Below, in pieces: positions 45,980 through 59,062 of a DNA stretch of 64,000 nucleotides. The stretch lies in the NCBI RefSeq assembly GCF_019578655.1, contig NC_063258.1:29950802-30014801 (forward strand), given 5' to 3'. Within the stretch, counting starts at the first letter, position 1, and every line of letters begins with the position of its first letter. The notes under the pieces were generated by a model. It had not been told where the DNA came from, ran no database searches, and saw nothing but the letters and a program-made list of their open reading frames with translations. This DNA is from Ricinus communis. Taxonomy: Eukaryota; Streptophyta; Magnoliopsida; Malpighiales; Euphorbiaceae. The translations under genes and the position numbers were made by a program.

Positions 45980-46818
45980 TCAGAAGTCGTGCAGATAATG
46001 TGAGGTCAGTATAGGTTGGTAGAAATGACTAATTTCATATGTATTCATGTTTTATATGTACAAGTCAATGTTACTACAATTATCTCTTGACAAATTTTTT
46101 ATCAATTTTTTCTGAATGTTAAATATTTTTTTTTAATTAATGAGAACATAGTTACAAGTGGAAGATCATCCACATGAAAGATTAACCGAAGTGGGAGAGT
46201 CTATGGTGACTTTGAGTGTATAAAATCAATTAAGATAATTTATTGTAAAATGTATATCCAATTATTATATTTTCAATAAATATCATATGTAATAGCACAT
46301 TAGCGCAAATTTATAAATTAATCAAATAAATATATACAGTGGAAAATGCCAAGAAAAATTTAATTAATTAAAGCTTCCAATTCATAACCTCAGCGCTAAA
46401 TTTAGAACATTATCAATAAAGGTAAGGGCAAGTTATTTAAAATTAAAAAATTCAGTTGTAATGCTTAAAGTATTTTTTTCTTTTATAAAAAAGAAAAAGA
46501 AGGAGCATCCTTGCGTCGTCGTTTCAGATCCAAATAGAACACAAGTAAGCCAAGCCAAGAGACATTAACATGATCAGCGGCCAGGATGACCGAAAAAATG
46601 TAATAACAATCTATCTGGGGCCCGCAAAACCAAATTAACTTGACTGGAACGGTTACTCTAGACTCACCCGCGCGACCTTCTTTTCCAGATCTGAGAAAAC
46701 AAACCAAACAAAAGAAAGGGCTCCTTTTCTTGTTTTTTTTTTCTTAAGCAAAAAAAATTTCAGATCTTTTCGTTTCTCTACAAAACTAACCAAATCAAAA
46801 CACTAAATTTACACTAAA
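45980..46818. other. Spacer: 3' UTR of the proline-rich gene and COG8 promoter
   Basis: AT-rich to about 46480, then GC-richer with pyrimidine-rich sequence just before the COG8 start codon, as expected for a housekeeping leader. No gene seen. Confidence 0.5.
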
Positions 46819-49800
46819 ATGGAAGTGGAAAATGGAGATGACACATCGGCGATGGCTAACCTCATCCCTCTGGCCTCCGTCTCTCAACAACCTTACGTCT
46901 CTGAGCTTCTCTCGTTCACTCTCGATCGCCTCCACAAAGTAATCTTTTACTTTTAACTTTCGTTTTTTTATTTATTTATAGATTTATATTTTCTTAAACT
47001 GTTATTGTTGTTTTTATGGAAGGAACCAGAGTTACTGCGAGTTGATGCAGAGAGAATTCAAAGGCAAATGCAGGAAGTAGCGGTGGGGAATTACCGTGCA
47101 TTTATTGCTGCTGCCGATGCATTGCTTGCTATCAGACAAGAAGTTTCTTCTATTGATAACCATCTTGAATCTCTGGTAGTAGTCATAACTTTTTTTTATT
47201 TTATTTTATTCACTCTTTTTTAAGTTACTTATTTCAACTAAATGCTCATAGTTGCTAGAATCCGATCCCTTCAACTTAAAACAGTAACGATTCCCACAAG
47301 GCCATTAGAGGTCTTTTTTGGAAAAATTACTCACATTGTATTTGCTTCGAAGTTCAAGTTGATCTTGGATTGGACACAATGCATGGGGGCATGAACGAAT
47401 GTCATGGAATATTTCCATATTGCTGCTGACATATTGAAGAATGTTAAGATCAACAGTCTCAAAGCTCTTAGGGTTATTAGACCAAAATTTCAAGTGATAC
47501 TGAATGGCCAAAGATGATATTTTTAGAGGGATCCGACGTTGAGTTTGTTTAGGGAGTCTCAAAAGTTAAGAGCTTCACCTTAATTGATTTCTGTTGGGTC
47601 AATTCTTGTGTTTGGGAAACCTATAGTTGCTAGAATTCAATTCTTGTCTACTTTAGAGAAAAATTGCATTTTGAAAGAAATGAAGTAATGACATGTTTTT
47701 GCAAGTATTCAATCATTGAGAAGCTCGAACAAAGCTTTTAAATGAGAAGCTCTTGGGCACATGCTTTTCCTTGAATATGGTTTTGATTTTAATATGAACA
47801 TGTTAATGTATTCATCTTAATTAGGCACGTTTTTTGTTGGAAGGTTGAGATACATTTACTCGGAACTACAAAGGAGTTCACTGAATATCATCCAACTCCA
47901 TTTTCTAATTTCTCTATACAAGATTATAAGAATTTAATGAATTCATTCTATGTTGATGTTTGGTCTTTTTCTCCTATTGGCAGATAACTGAGATCCCAAA
48001 GTTGACATCTGGCTGCACAGAGTTTATTGAATCTGCAGAACAGATTTTGGAGGAGAGAAAGATGAACCAAACATTGCTAGCCAACCATAGTACATTGCTA
48101 GATTTGCTTGAGATTCCTCAACTTATGGACACGTATGTGCTTCTATGAGATTCTTATGGTCGTTTTATTATAGTTTAACTAATGAATTATTAAAATCTTG
48201 AAGGTCTGGAATGCTGTCATTTTGAGCATGTGATGTTAATTCTTATAAAATCAGAAGCTCCATTATTCTCTATTATTTTTTGCAGATGTGTAAGGAATGG
48301 AAATTATGATGAAGCTCTTGATTTAGAAGCATTTGTATGCAAACTGTTGACTATGCACCCTAAGTAAGTGATCTATGTGCCATTTCCTTGGCACTGACTT
48401 TTGTGAAAGTCACTTTATTAACACTTTGTTTTTCTTAATCTCCTCAAAAGATTACCTGTCATTCAAGCATTAGCTGCAGAAGTTAGGCAGACCACACAAT
48501 CTCTTTTGTCTCAGCTTCTCCAGAAACTTCGATCTAATATCCAGGTAGGTATTTCGATAATTATGTTAAGCTATAGCTGGTAATTGAACCTAATTAAGTT
48601 AGGTACGTTGATTGGATTTTATGAATGCTTGTGCTTATGCTCTGCATTGCAGCTGCCTGAATGCCTCCGAATTATTGGATATTTGCGTCGGATTGGAGTG
48701 TTTAGTGAATATGAGATGCGTCTGCAGGTGATGCCATACATGTTTTTTGTGCACAGTTTTACTTTTGGGTTTTGCGATGCTTGCTATAAAGACATTTAAG
48801 TATCTGTTATGTTTTTTTGGTAGATATTCAATGTCCCTGTAATTGACCACATTAGCTTGTCCTTCAGTTTCTGAGATGTCGAGAGGCATGGCTTACTGGT
48901 ATTCTAGAGGATTTGGACCAGCGAAATGTTTATGAATATTTGAAAGGGATGATAAATTGCCATAGGATGCATCTCTTTGATGTTGTTAACCAATACCGAG
49001 CAATATTTGCTGACGACACATCAGGAAGTGAAGAAAATTATGACGGTGGGCTTCTTTTTAGTTGGGCTATGCATCAGATTACTGCACACCTTAAAACTCT
49101 TAAGATCATGCTCCCCAAGATAACTGAGGGTGGTTCTCTGTCAAATATTCTGGATCAGTGCATGGTGAGAATCTGACAATTTAATATTAGGTATTTCATA
49201 TAGTGCTGGTTTGTTTCTTCAAGCTTTCTATTATGAAGTTCACATGCATTTATCTCTCTCATAAGTTTAGGAGTTCCAGAGAATGACATTATTTACAAAT
49301 ATACCACTGTAGTTCATATCATATCCTTTTTAATTTTGTTAGTGGCAAACTGAATTAAAGCTCATTTAGTCCAAATTTTTCTGCTTCACACAAGCTATTT
49401 TCTGTCATCAAATCAGATAATTGTTCTTACAGTCATGTCTGGGTAGTAGACAATATTATCTGCATTTCAAATTTTGTAAACCGTCTTATTCCCTCACAAC
49501 TTCTCCGCACCTAATCCCACTTGGAAAATTTTATACTTTGTTTGTTGGATCATGGGAGACCTACTGAATGTGAATTAATCCTGCATTTATTTGGAGGGCA
49601 TTTGGCATTTTGATGCAGCCAGATTTTGATGATAATGTTACTCATTTATGTTTTTGACAGTATTGTGCAATGGGACTTTGTTGGGTTGGCCTGGATTTTC
49701 GGGGCTTGCTTCCATCACTTTTTGAAGAGTAAAGATGCATTTTTATTCTTTTTCACTTTGTTTTCTAAAATTATAATTCAGACAAGCTAAGTTCGGTTAT

Positions 49801-51059
49801 TTTGCAGGGCTGTTCTAAATTTATTCTCAAAGAATATGAGTACCGCAGTTGAAAATTTTCAGGTATATGTCAAGTGGTTATGTCTTGAAGATTTTTCCTG
49901 TCCTCCAAGTCAACTATTTTGCATGTTAGTTTCTATATTTTGATCTGTCTATTGACGGTACTCTGTAATGTGATTTTTCCAGTTAGTTCTGGATTCCCAT
50001 CGCTGGGTTCCACTACCAGCAGTTGGCTTTCCAACCAATAGTGTCAGTGAAGAAAATCAAGAAGATGTGACTCCACCATCTTATCTAATGGAACATACAC
50101 CTCTTGCAGTGTTTGTTAATGGTAAGTTTGATGTATGTTTTTTTGACCTTGCTGTGCTCGTGTTTGAATTTCAGTTATTGCTTGATTACCTATCTCAAAA
50201 TGCAGGATGCATGGTTCTCTTTTATCTGAATTGCTATAAATCAGATTTCAAGCTTTAATTGATATATGATAGTCTGTAAATTGTTCTTCAACGCAAAAAT
50301 GATTCATGTAGAGACTGAAATTGTTGAGGCTTTGTTTTTACATGATTTGATTTATGGATACAAGGCATTTTCATTGATTATATAGTTGCAGGAAACAGCA
50401 GTCTAGTTTTTACTGGATTGTTCATTTTATTGCATTGACTGACATATGTTGGTGCTCTAGGTGTATCTGCTGCAATGAACGAACTACGTCCTTGTGCCCC
50501 CTTAAGTTTGAAGTTTGTGCTTGCTCAAGAGTTAATTAAGGGCTTGAAGGCTGTTTCTGACTCCCTATTAAGGTACAATGCGACTCGGATGCTCAGAGAA
50601 AATGAATCTGGACTTTTCCTCTCACTTTGCCGAGCTTTCATAGAGGTGCCTTTCTTAATAACTTGGACTCATTTTGCTCTGCAAATTGTACCTTTGATTG
50701 GCCTTCACCACCCAATGCATAATTACTTGCTCGCACCTTTTATGTAGGTCGCTTACCCACATTGTGCCACATGCTTTGGTCGCTGTTACTCAGGGGGCAC
50801 TGCTCTTATTATGGATGCCAAGAATTTATATGATGGTATTAGCCGCCTATTAGCAACCTCTCCCTCAAGAGAACTTCCAAGACCAGTGAATAACCCCGAG
50901 GAAAAGAGCATTACAGAAAATGGGAACCTGCCTGTGGTCGAAAATGAGGTCAGTACGGATGTTGAACAACCACAGCCACAGGGTATGAATGCAGCAACAG
51001 ATGAAAAGGAGCAGAAAAGTCCCACCATACCAACAGACGAAAAGCAACCTGATGCATGA
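46819..51059 (+). CDS. COG8: Conserved oligomeric Golgi complex subunit 8 (12 exons)
   Basis: COG8 is in lobe B of the COG tethering complex, which retrieves vesicles within the Golgi; it pairs with COG1. Exons: 46819-46938, 47023-47175, 47984-48132, 48286-48363, 48451-48544, 48653-48727, 48868-49164, 49661-49728, 49808-49862, 49983-50121, 50461-50645, 50748-51059; 574 aa, the usual plant length. The Dor1-like domain runs from about 38 ([20 protein letters not shown] with Tyr-Arg-Ala-Phe after it) to 400. It is helical, and includes the [19 protein letters not shown] segment and the FLRCREAWL helix. The last 70 residues are a polar, Glu/Pro-rich disordered tail. Exon 2 begins GAA after GGAAG at 47022 and all junctions hold frame. 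Next gene starts 1.0 kb downstream on the same strand. Confidence 0.93.
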
Positions 51060-52068
51060 AACATCAGATCATGGTATACTCCAAGAAAAGAATATCCTGA
51101 TAGAGGCCCACCATTAATTTTGTAGTTGATTCTTTTTTCTATTCAATTTTCTAATAATGTGTACTAGTATCCTGTCAAATGATATTTATTAGATTCTTTT
51201 TGATATTTGTTGAGATATACAAGAGAGAGACTATTTCAGGGAGAGTTGGATATATGTAGATGTATTACAGCGAAGACAATATATAAAAGGTTATTCTCGT
51301 GTAATGATCTGAACAATGCATGCAAGTGAGTCTGTGGTGTTCATGTCTACGGCTTCTGTTTATGCATGGGCTAAGCCAGACAGAGATGTGTCCTCTAATT
51401 CTGTAATCTACCTAATACACTGGAAAATAAAAAATGAAACAATAGACTGGAACTATTTTAATCCTCAAGAATTACGATGTGAGTAGTTACAAGATTATAA
51501 GTTTGTGTTTTTGCAAACAAATCAATGCACAAACAGAGATGAAAAAGATAACCAAAATGGAAAGAAGAAATTGTTTATCATAAGGATTTATTTGGTTCCT
51601 CAAATGCAGAAAACGGTGCGTTCGGTTGCTTCTGGACAAAATCTAAAACCCTAAAACCCCGCTGTATCTGGCATTCTCTCTCTCGCATATGCGCTGCTTC
51701 TTCATTGCGTGATAGAAAAGGTGCAATTTTCTTGATCATCCTTTTAACTTCTCTTTCTTTTCATTTTTCGTTTAAATAATAGGTTTTCAGTTTCCAATCT
51801 ATCAACGCTTTACTTTATGTTTTTCACTCGATCGAGAATCGAGCTAGCACTTTTTCTTCTTTAAAGACTGAAGAAGCTAACTCAAGATAATGATTCAACA
51901 AAGAAAAATTTGATCAGTAAATAAAAATCGGAAAATTTAATTAGAGAATATATTAGCAATTGAAGAATTGATGAACGAAATCTATGATGTGTACAAAATG
52001 ATCCTGTTTTTAATTTTTATGTTAAATTGACTCTGATATTTGACTATGATTTAGAAAAGCTTCTGTAA
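51060..52068 (+). promoter_or_regulatory. COG8 3' region, then leader and promoter of the methyltransferase gene
   Basis: The first several hundred bases are probably COG8 3' UTR. AAACCCTAA at 51646-51654 is a telo-box, a motif enriched in plant promoters and leaders of translation and ribosome-biogenesis genes. A leader intron is plausible: donor AAAAG|GTGCAATTTT at about 51721 and acceptor GATTTAG at about 52053, leaving a short final leader before the ATG at 52069. The leader intron is inference. Confidence 0.4.
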
Positions 52069-55000
52069 ATGGCATCCGACGCTCAGCAGCATTCATCCCA
52101 GAAGTTACAAATTTACTCTTCTAACACTGGAGTCACCTCCTTCTGGAGAGGTTCCCCTCTCTATCATTTTCATTCCCAGATTTGCACACAGAAAAACACA
52201 TTTTTCTCTTTTATTTTTTATTTTTTTAATTTTTATTGTATTCTATTTCCAGAGAAGTATGAAAGGGATGCTAAGAAGTATTGGGATATCTTCTACAAGA
52301 AGCATCAAGATAAAGTAACGGCAACATCCAATTAGCACAATTTTTTAAAAGTTTTTCTCTAATATGGATAATAATAATTTATCTACTCTTCAGTTTTTCA
52401 AGGATCGGCATTACTTGGACAAGGAATGGGGTCAATATTTCACAGTGAGCAAGAAGACGACGGATGTTTTATCTTATTGTTTGCTTAAGTTCTCATTTTT
52501 GTGATTTTCTAACTTTATTAATTTGATGTTTGCAGGGAGCAGGGAGAAAAGTGATTCTGGAGGTAAATAGTATATGTTCTCCTAGGCAGCATAGTGTCCC
52601 GCCGTTTAGTTAATGATGTTAAGTGATGAATAATGCTGATCAGCAGGTTGGTTGTGGAGCTGGGAACACCATCTTTCCTCTGGTTGCAACCTACCCTGAC
52701 ATTTTTGTTCATGCATGTGATTTCTCTCCACGTGCTGTTAACTTGGTTAAGGTCTGGCTACTTACATATCTATTAGCTGATTCATTGTGCCTATATATCA
52801 TATAGCTGTCCTAATTTCTTGATTTTAAGAAAAAGAAAATTATCTTCATGTGACCATATAAATCTAGGGATAGACATATTGGATTTGGCATTTAAACTTT
52901 AAGCAAGAAAGAATATATATTAATAGTTATGGTAAAAGATGTTGGTTTTACTGAAATTCTTACTTTGTATCAAACTTTGTCTAGATGAATTGATATCGAG
53001 CATAAACCTAAGGAAGACTACTATTACTTGTGTCAATTAAGTGGTAATCCCATTTTAGTTAAGGGTTTGCATTTATGGTTTAGCATAAAGTTACTAAATC
53101 TTTTTTCTTTCACTACATCTTATATCATCCCAAACTCACCCCTTATTCTATTTTATCCTACAGCTTTGAAATATAAATAATCTATTTTCTTTCTTCTCTT
53201 ATTTTTCTTAAAACTTTTAAGTTAGTTTTCTATCCAGCATGGTTAAGGTTGTGCTGCAAATTTAGTAATGAAAAGTAGTGATTTATATGGACTTGATTGT
53301 CATCTGCCATTTAGTCTTGATTTGGGATGTCTGACATGTATTTTAGGAGAACTTGCCTTGACCTTGTTCATTTTATTCAGCCTCATTCTTTTCTTTTTTC
53401 CTCTGTGGTACACAAGAAAGAAGTCAGCCAGAACTCAGCTACGTTTTGCCTATGTATAATTATGTTTTAGCTGAAGTATGGATCTCCTTTTTTTGTTGCA
53501 GACACATAAAGACTTCAACCAAAGCCAAGTTAACGCTTTTGCGTGTGATCTGACTATTGATGACTTAAGCAAGGAGGTTTCACCATCTTCAGTTGATATT
53601 GTGACAATGGTGATTGTTAAGCCATCCATCTTTGTTATTTAAGTGTTTTGCCTTCACCCTAATGTCTTCACTCATTAATGTACCCACCGCACTTTATTCA
53701 ACTATCTGACATTTTAAGCAGATATTTGTCTTATCTGCAGTTTCCCCTGAGAAAATGCCTCTAGTTTTGCAGAATATTAAGAAAGTTCTAAAGGTAAGAT
53801 TGATTAATTATAACTGTAGATCATATAGGACATACGATTCTTTGCAAAGATTAATTATTAGTTGATGAAACTTCAACTTTTTTCTCTGTTCAGCCAAATG
53901 GTTGCGTGCTGTTTCGTGATTATACTGTAGGCGACCTGGCTCAGGTTGAGTTGCAGTTTCCTTTTAACTTAATTCTGCATTAATTACTTAATGCTTAAAT
54001 TTTAATATGTCAACTTTTGTTGATTATTGTGCTTTCTCTCTGTCTGCATTTTTTTTTCTGTGATCCATTAGTCATCCCCTCTTAATTCTTTCTTGTTTCT
54101 CTCCCTCTAAATGTTTTACCCTGAGGCACAGGCTCATGTTTGTAAATATTTATCCAGCCAATTACTTTAGTGATGCAAACTGCTTGTGTTATAGATGTTT
54201 AAAGGTTAGAGTCTCAACAATCATTTGATAAGATGTTCTCTAAATTCTCCATCTCTGATAATGGTTTGGAGATTATCCTGACATCAGAATCTATAAGCAT
54301 TTAGTCTGAAACAGAATAAAGCCACACCTCTGACCCCAGCAAAGAACATTTCTCTTTCTTATTTATTCTATTCTTCATATGAGCATTTTATTTTTCTCAT
54401 TTCTACATATATTGCAGTCCTTATTCATCTGCTTTTATTGTATGAACAGGAAAGATTCACTTGCAAGGATCAAAAGATTAGCGAGAACTTTTACGTGAGG
54501 GGCGATGGCACTGTAAGTTTTAAAATGACTGCATTTGTTGTCTTGGGTCTCATTGGCTTCCAGATATTGGGAAGTGAGAATGTGATCTATCATCCGCAGT
54601 CTTTGGAGGAGTTTAAAAACAAAACAGATTACTATGGTGGTCCTGTTGCTTTATTTCATCCGTGATTTAGCAATCCCAAAGTTTTCTCTTTATTTTATTT
54701 GAAAAATAAATATTCTTTTATGCTCTTTTGTTTTTATAACATAAATACTCTGCATCTCATGCTTGCATAGAAATCAAGTGAAGCTTTTTCTGGCTTAGTT
54801 TCTCATTCCAGTATCCTTCAATTTCTATTAGCACCACAAAGAATGAGAAAATACCTGATTTCTAACCCTGATTTTTACTCTCAATTACCAAGAAGGGCAT
54901 TATTTTAACTAATTTAATGTTCTATCCTAATATATGGCCTTCGACACAAAGAATGAGAAAATACCTGATTTCTAACCCTGATTTTTACTCTCAATTACGA

Positions 55001-55773
55001 AGAAGGGCATTACTTTAACTAATTTAATGTTCTATCCTAATATATGGCCTTTGACATTTATTTTTTCAGCGCGCTTTTTACTTCTCAAATGACTTCTTGA
55101 CAAGCTTGTTTAAAGACAATGGCTTTGATGTTGAAGAAATTGGTTTGTGTTGCAAGCAAGTAGAGAACCGGTCACGTGAACTAGTTATGAATAGGTAAAT
55201 GATGGAAGACAGAGTATGGCGAAAAAGTTAAGCCTTTTGCAACTGGGCAGTAATATGCCTTACTTTCTTTGTTACACACATTAATACCATCTGGGTGCAA
55301 CTGTCTTGTTGGATTTTAGGCGTTGGATCCAAGCTGTATTCATGTTTTCAGACACTTCAAACTCTTCTTTTAGTAAAAAAGTTGAAATCAAGGAAGACCT
55401 CCTTGGTCAAGATAATGCTGAATCCAAGGTCAAGGAAAGTTTTCTTAAGGAAACTTTGGATGATGTTGAGGTCGACATATCTGAAGGTCTGGCAGCTGAA
55501 ATGTTTGGAATTTTGCCATCCCTTGATAGTGAGGTAAATTTTACTTATTGTTGCTTTGTTATCTTAGTTCTGTTCAAGTATTAGTTAATTATTATGAAAA
55601 TCTGATAGACCATGCTTCAAATTTTGTTTTAACCTGAAGCTTAATTTTGCAGCATGATTATATATTATTTGATGTGTGTTTATGGAGTAGGAATTGATTA
55701 TTAGCTTTTGCTGTTTTTCAGTTTTCAGTGTTTTTCCTTGTTCACAAATTAAGATATTCTCTAAAGACGTTGA

Positions 55774-55809
<36 letters not shown>

Positions 55810-56535
55810 ATAATTTTGACATAGGTCATTGAGGTTAAACTTAAAGACCAGATTTTCAAGATTAATGTGGTGTCCAAAGAATACCAGCACACATGTAAAT
55901 CAACAGGATTGATGCTCTGGGAATCAGCTCGTCTGATGGCTTCTGTGTTAGCTGGAAGCCCAACTATTGTTGAAAGGAAAAGGGTGTTAGAGTTAGGATG
56001 CGGGTGTGCAGGCATTTGCTCTATGGTTTCTGCTGGATCAGCTGACCTTGTGGTTGCCACAGATGGAGATACAAAAGCACTTGAGCTGTTGTCGCAGAAT
56101 GTTGCTTCTAACCTTAGAGCACCATCCCTTGCGAAATTGATTGTGAAGAGACTAAAGTGGGGAAATAGAGAACATATACAGGCCATCAAGGAACTCAATT
56201 CTGGAGGTTTTGATGTCATAATAGGCACTGATGTAACTTATGTTTCTGAAGCTATTTTACCCTTGTTTGCTAGTGCAAAGGAACTGATGGCATCCAACTA
56301 TAATAGAAATGATGACAAACCTGCACTAATTCTCTGCCATATCTTTCGCCGAGTTGATGAACCATCTATACTTTCATGTGCATCCCAGTCCGGTTTTAGG
56401 CTGATTGATAAGTGGCCATCAGAAATCTCAGTTGATTCATCCGGAGGCATCATTAGCTCTTGGTTTCCACAGGATGGTTGTGAGGACTATATCCCAAGTT
56501 CAGCATTGAATATCATGTATTTTCAAATGCAGTAA
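52069..56535 (+). CDS. Bifunctional methyltransferase: METTL2/6/8-type plus Methyltransf_16 domain (12 exons)
   Basis: 556 aa with two SAM-dependent methyltransferase folds. Exons: 52069-52150, 52253-52314, 52394-52444, 52536-52562, 52647-52751, 53502-53609, 53722-53793, 53894-53944, 54450-54512, 55070-55194, 55320-55533, 55825-56535. Domain 1 (about 28-260) resembles the tRNA m3C32 methyltransferases Trm140/METTL2/METTL6, with YWDIFYKKHQ, SAM motif ILEVGCGAGNT (72-82), LKPNGCVLFRDY and FYVRGDGTRAFYFS. Domain 2 (321-556), encoded wholly by the last exon, resembles FAM86/METTL-type lysine methyltransferases (Methyltransf_16), with TGLMLWESA, SAM motif RVLELGCGCAG (373-383) and GTDVTYVSEA. This two-domain layout matches Arabidopsis At2g26200 and At1g54650 as I remember them. 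Domain 1 probably modifies tRNA; the substrate of domain 2 is unknown. Exons 4 (27 bases) and 3 (51 bases) are very short. Confidence 0.92.
54835..55054. repeat. 110-bp tandem duplication inside intron 9 of the methyltransferase gene
   Basis: Units 54835-54944 and 54945-55054 are almost identical (a few substitutions, such as ACCAAG versus ACGAAG and ATTATTTT versus ATTACTTT). The duplication ends 15 bases before the exon 10 acceptor. Confidence 0.95.
55777..55808. repeat. (TC)n microsatellite next to a splice acceptor
   Basis: About 16 TC units in intron 11, ending 16 bases before the exon 12 acceptor at 55824. It may serve as the polypyrimidine tract. Confidence 0.9.
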
Positions 56536-57904
56536 AGTATTTCTTTTATTTTCTAATTTGTCCTTGATTTTCTTCAATCCAAATATGGTACGACTGAATC
56601 CCTTGATATGTTTAATATCGTCATTCTACCTTGTATTAGTTCTCTGTATTTTTTTTTCCTGAGGCGATTGACATGCTAAACAGGATTGATATGGAAATAT
56701 ATCCTGCATTTTTTACTTTTTTAACTAGAAAAGGAAAAAAAAAAAAAAGAGAATGGAACATTGCATGAAATTACTGCCACTTAGGTCCAAGCCACCGGTT
56801 GTGGTGTTCCCATCCTGATTAAATATTCTTCCTTTCTCAAAAGAGGAGGGGTTGCTGGCTAAGAAATTCTTTCTATTAGGTTTAGTGCATACATGCAAAT
56901 AGAAGAATAATACTTATTCAGAGTAATTTATACTTTGGTGTTTAGTATTAAATAGTTGACACATGTTCTTTTAATAAAAATTAATAAATATATATTATTT
57001 ATCTATTAATTTGATATACAAATAGAGATATACAGCCTAGATAAGAAATTTTCTTGGCAACCAACATTTTCTACAGACTAAATAATCTTAATAGGGTCTT
57101 TGAAGTCGAATTCCGTACAATGAAGAAGGCTTTTGGCAAAAGGTAAAGGTAAAAGTCTGCTTCCACATATCAAACCTGTAAGCCTGAGATGTGAGAGAGT
57201 TTATCGCTGGAGCTTCTGATTGGAGCTGTGCTTCTTTACTTTCGACAGAACCTTATGCTCTTTATATTCCATGTTTTTTCGTTATTTCATTGTCAGGTTT
57301 AATTTGATGGTCAAACAAATCTCATTCCCGAACTTTTTATATTATATACCCTCTTTTCCGATAATTCACATCTAAGAACAGTGTCAAAAGCCATTTATAT
57401 ATGTTGTTTCATTACAGTTCTCCAAGGTGCTTGTTTTTACTGTACTAGAACCTAAAAAAATTGTTCCAACTTGGATATCAAAATTGATAAAAAAAGAAAC
57501 TAAATGATAAGTACAAAGCAAGTGGTTAATGGCCAGATCACATGTTTTAGCACACAATTCCGGCGACCTATATGTATACATTCATTATTGTTATCCTTTG
57601 ATTTCAATTGTAAGCAGAGCTCGCGCGAGTAGCCTGTGTGATTGTCAAGTGCAGGTGCCAGGTAACCCTGTAGACTTAAAATGCTTAGAATAATAGATGC
57701 GACTCGTTAAGAAACAACAGACGAGTCTTCCAAACCTCAATAGTATTATTGTGTTCTCAAAATGCTTGCCCTAACTGAACCATTATAAAATTCTGAAAAT
57801 GCTTCAGATGAAGAAAAATTGATATTGTAGTTTAGGTTTTCTTTTCCATTATTTCTCATTATCCTGGACTCCATGTCAACGAGGCAATCATCCTATAATA
57901 CTTA
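56536..57904. other. Intergenic region downstream of the methyltransferase gene
   Basis: Starts with the probable 3' UTR. A poly-A run sits near 56731-56748. No gene or RNA is supported; the small frame 57384-57581 (minus) has no recognisable features. Confidence 0.5.
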
Positions 57905-58715
57905 TTTTTTTCTTTTATTTTGGTAATCAACCAAAGGGGATTTATTAGCTCAAAATAAGAAAACCTATACAACAAGAGAATGCAAAAATAATAAGCCAAC
58001 CATATCACCTGGTGGTCAAAACAATATAATGAAAAGAATTAACACATTCTCTAATCTGCTGATAAACCACCTCAGGATAAGTCTGCTTTTGTCTGAAGAT
58101 AAGATGATTCCTTGCCTTCCATGGAAGCTGCAAAAGCAACCCTTATTGTCTTACTTAAAAAGACTTCAGTTACCCTTAGTTTTCCTACAAAACCATGAAA
58201 CTTCTCTGGTCCAGCTAAAAGGCCTTCTGCCATTACAACAGATCTGAGAAATCGGGCAACCAAAAAACAAGCGCTTAATCGTCTCAGAGAGATAATTAAC
58301 TTTAGTCCCAACGAAACAACTTTTTTTTTTTTTTTTCCTGTGCGTCACCAACCAGCATATAAAACAATGTCGAGGAACGTTCATGGTCCACAAATCAAAT
58401 TATACCAACTAACCTGCATAGCTTTACCTCTTAATTCATTCCAAGCACTTGCCACATTTAACTTCCCATGTCTAGTCAATTTCCACTTAATCACTTCATT
58501 TCCACTTCTGCCAGCTTCTATGTTTGCAACAATATACTGCCAAGCATTGTCACAAATATCATTAACAGGATCAGGGAGCATCCAGGCGCCATATCTTTGC
58601 ATTTGAGCAATTATGCTATAATTGAGACATAGATGCAGTTGGGAAAAATATGCGAGCTTAAATATATTGACAAGAACTTTGTTTAATATTAATGAAGAAT
58701 TTGTCATCCGTGCTT
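57905..58715 (-). pseudogene. LINE (non-LTR retrotransposon) 3' end, broken
   Basis: On the minus strand the sequence reads as the C-terminal part of a plant L1-type reverse transcriptase ORF. First comes the WKLTRHGKLNVASAW block with VSWYNLI. The zinc-binding zf-RVT domain follows with VPRHCFICWLVTHR, then CFVGTKV...ETIKRLFFGCPIS (Cys-rich, partly degenerate), and finally VAFAAS and TYPEVVYQQIRECVNSF. Breaks seen: a stop and frameshift after GP near 58381-58393, an A/T homopolymer of about 17 in place of part of the zf-RVT (58320-58336), and another frame change near 58100-58200. It ends with an A-rich tail near 57905-57926. The upstream part is missing (5' truncation, typical of L1). Confidence 0.8.
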
Positions 58716-59062
58716 AAGTGGTGGACATAACTTTTGTGGATTAGAACTTGTAGGATTACTTCGAAAAAAGTAAAAGAGAACAAAGAAATAAACAAATTAG
58801 ACAATTTGACTAATCAAATTAATTCAAAAATCTTCCTGATCAAAGAATGTGAAAAAGAAAGAAATTAGTTAAGATTAAGCATTACTATATATCCTTTTCT
58901 TTTTGGGTGATCTTAGTTTAGTTGATTAGGCAGTGTTACTAACTAGGGCTGGCATCAGAAGTTGATTTTTAAATTACTTTTGTTTCTTTCCTATTTGATT
59001 CGTGCAAGATTGGTAAGATTTATACAATGTGCATTGTAATATGTGTCAGTAGGTAACAATTA

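Noticed and set aside
55761..56228. 155-codon antisense frame
   Set aside because: It mirrors the last exon of the methyltransferase gene; the sense frame has the SAM motifs, and part of the antisense frame is the microsatellite.
58166..58393. An intact gene for the zf-RVT region
   Set aside because: The domain is spread over several frames with stops and a homopolymer, so it is a LINE relic.
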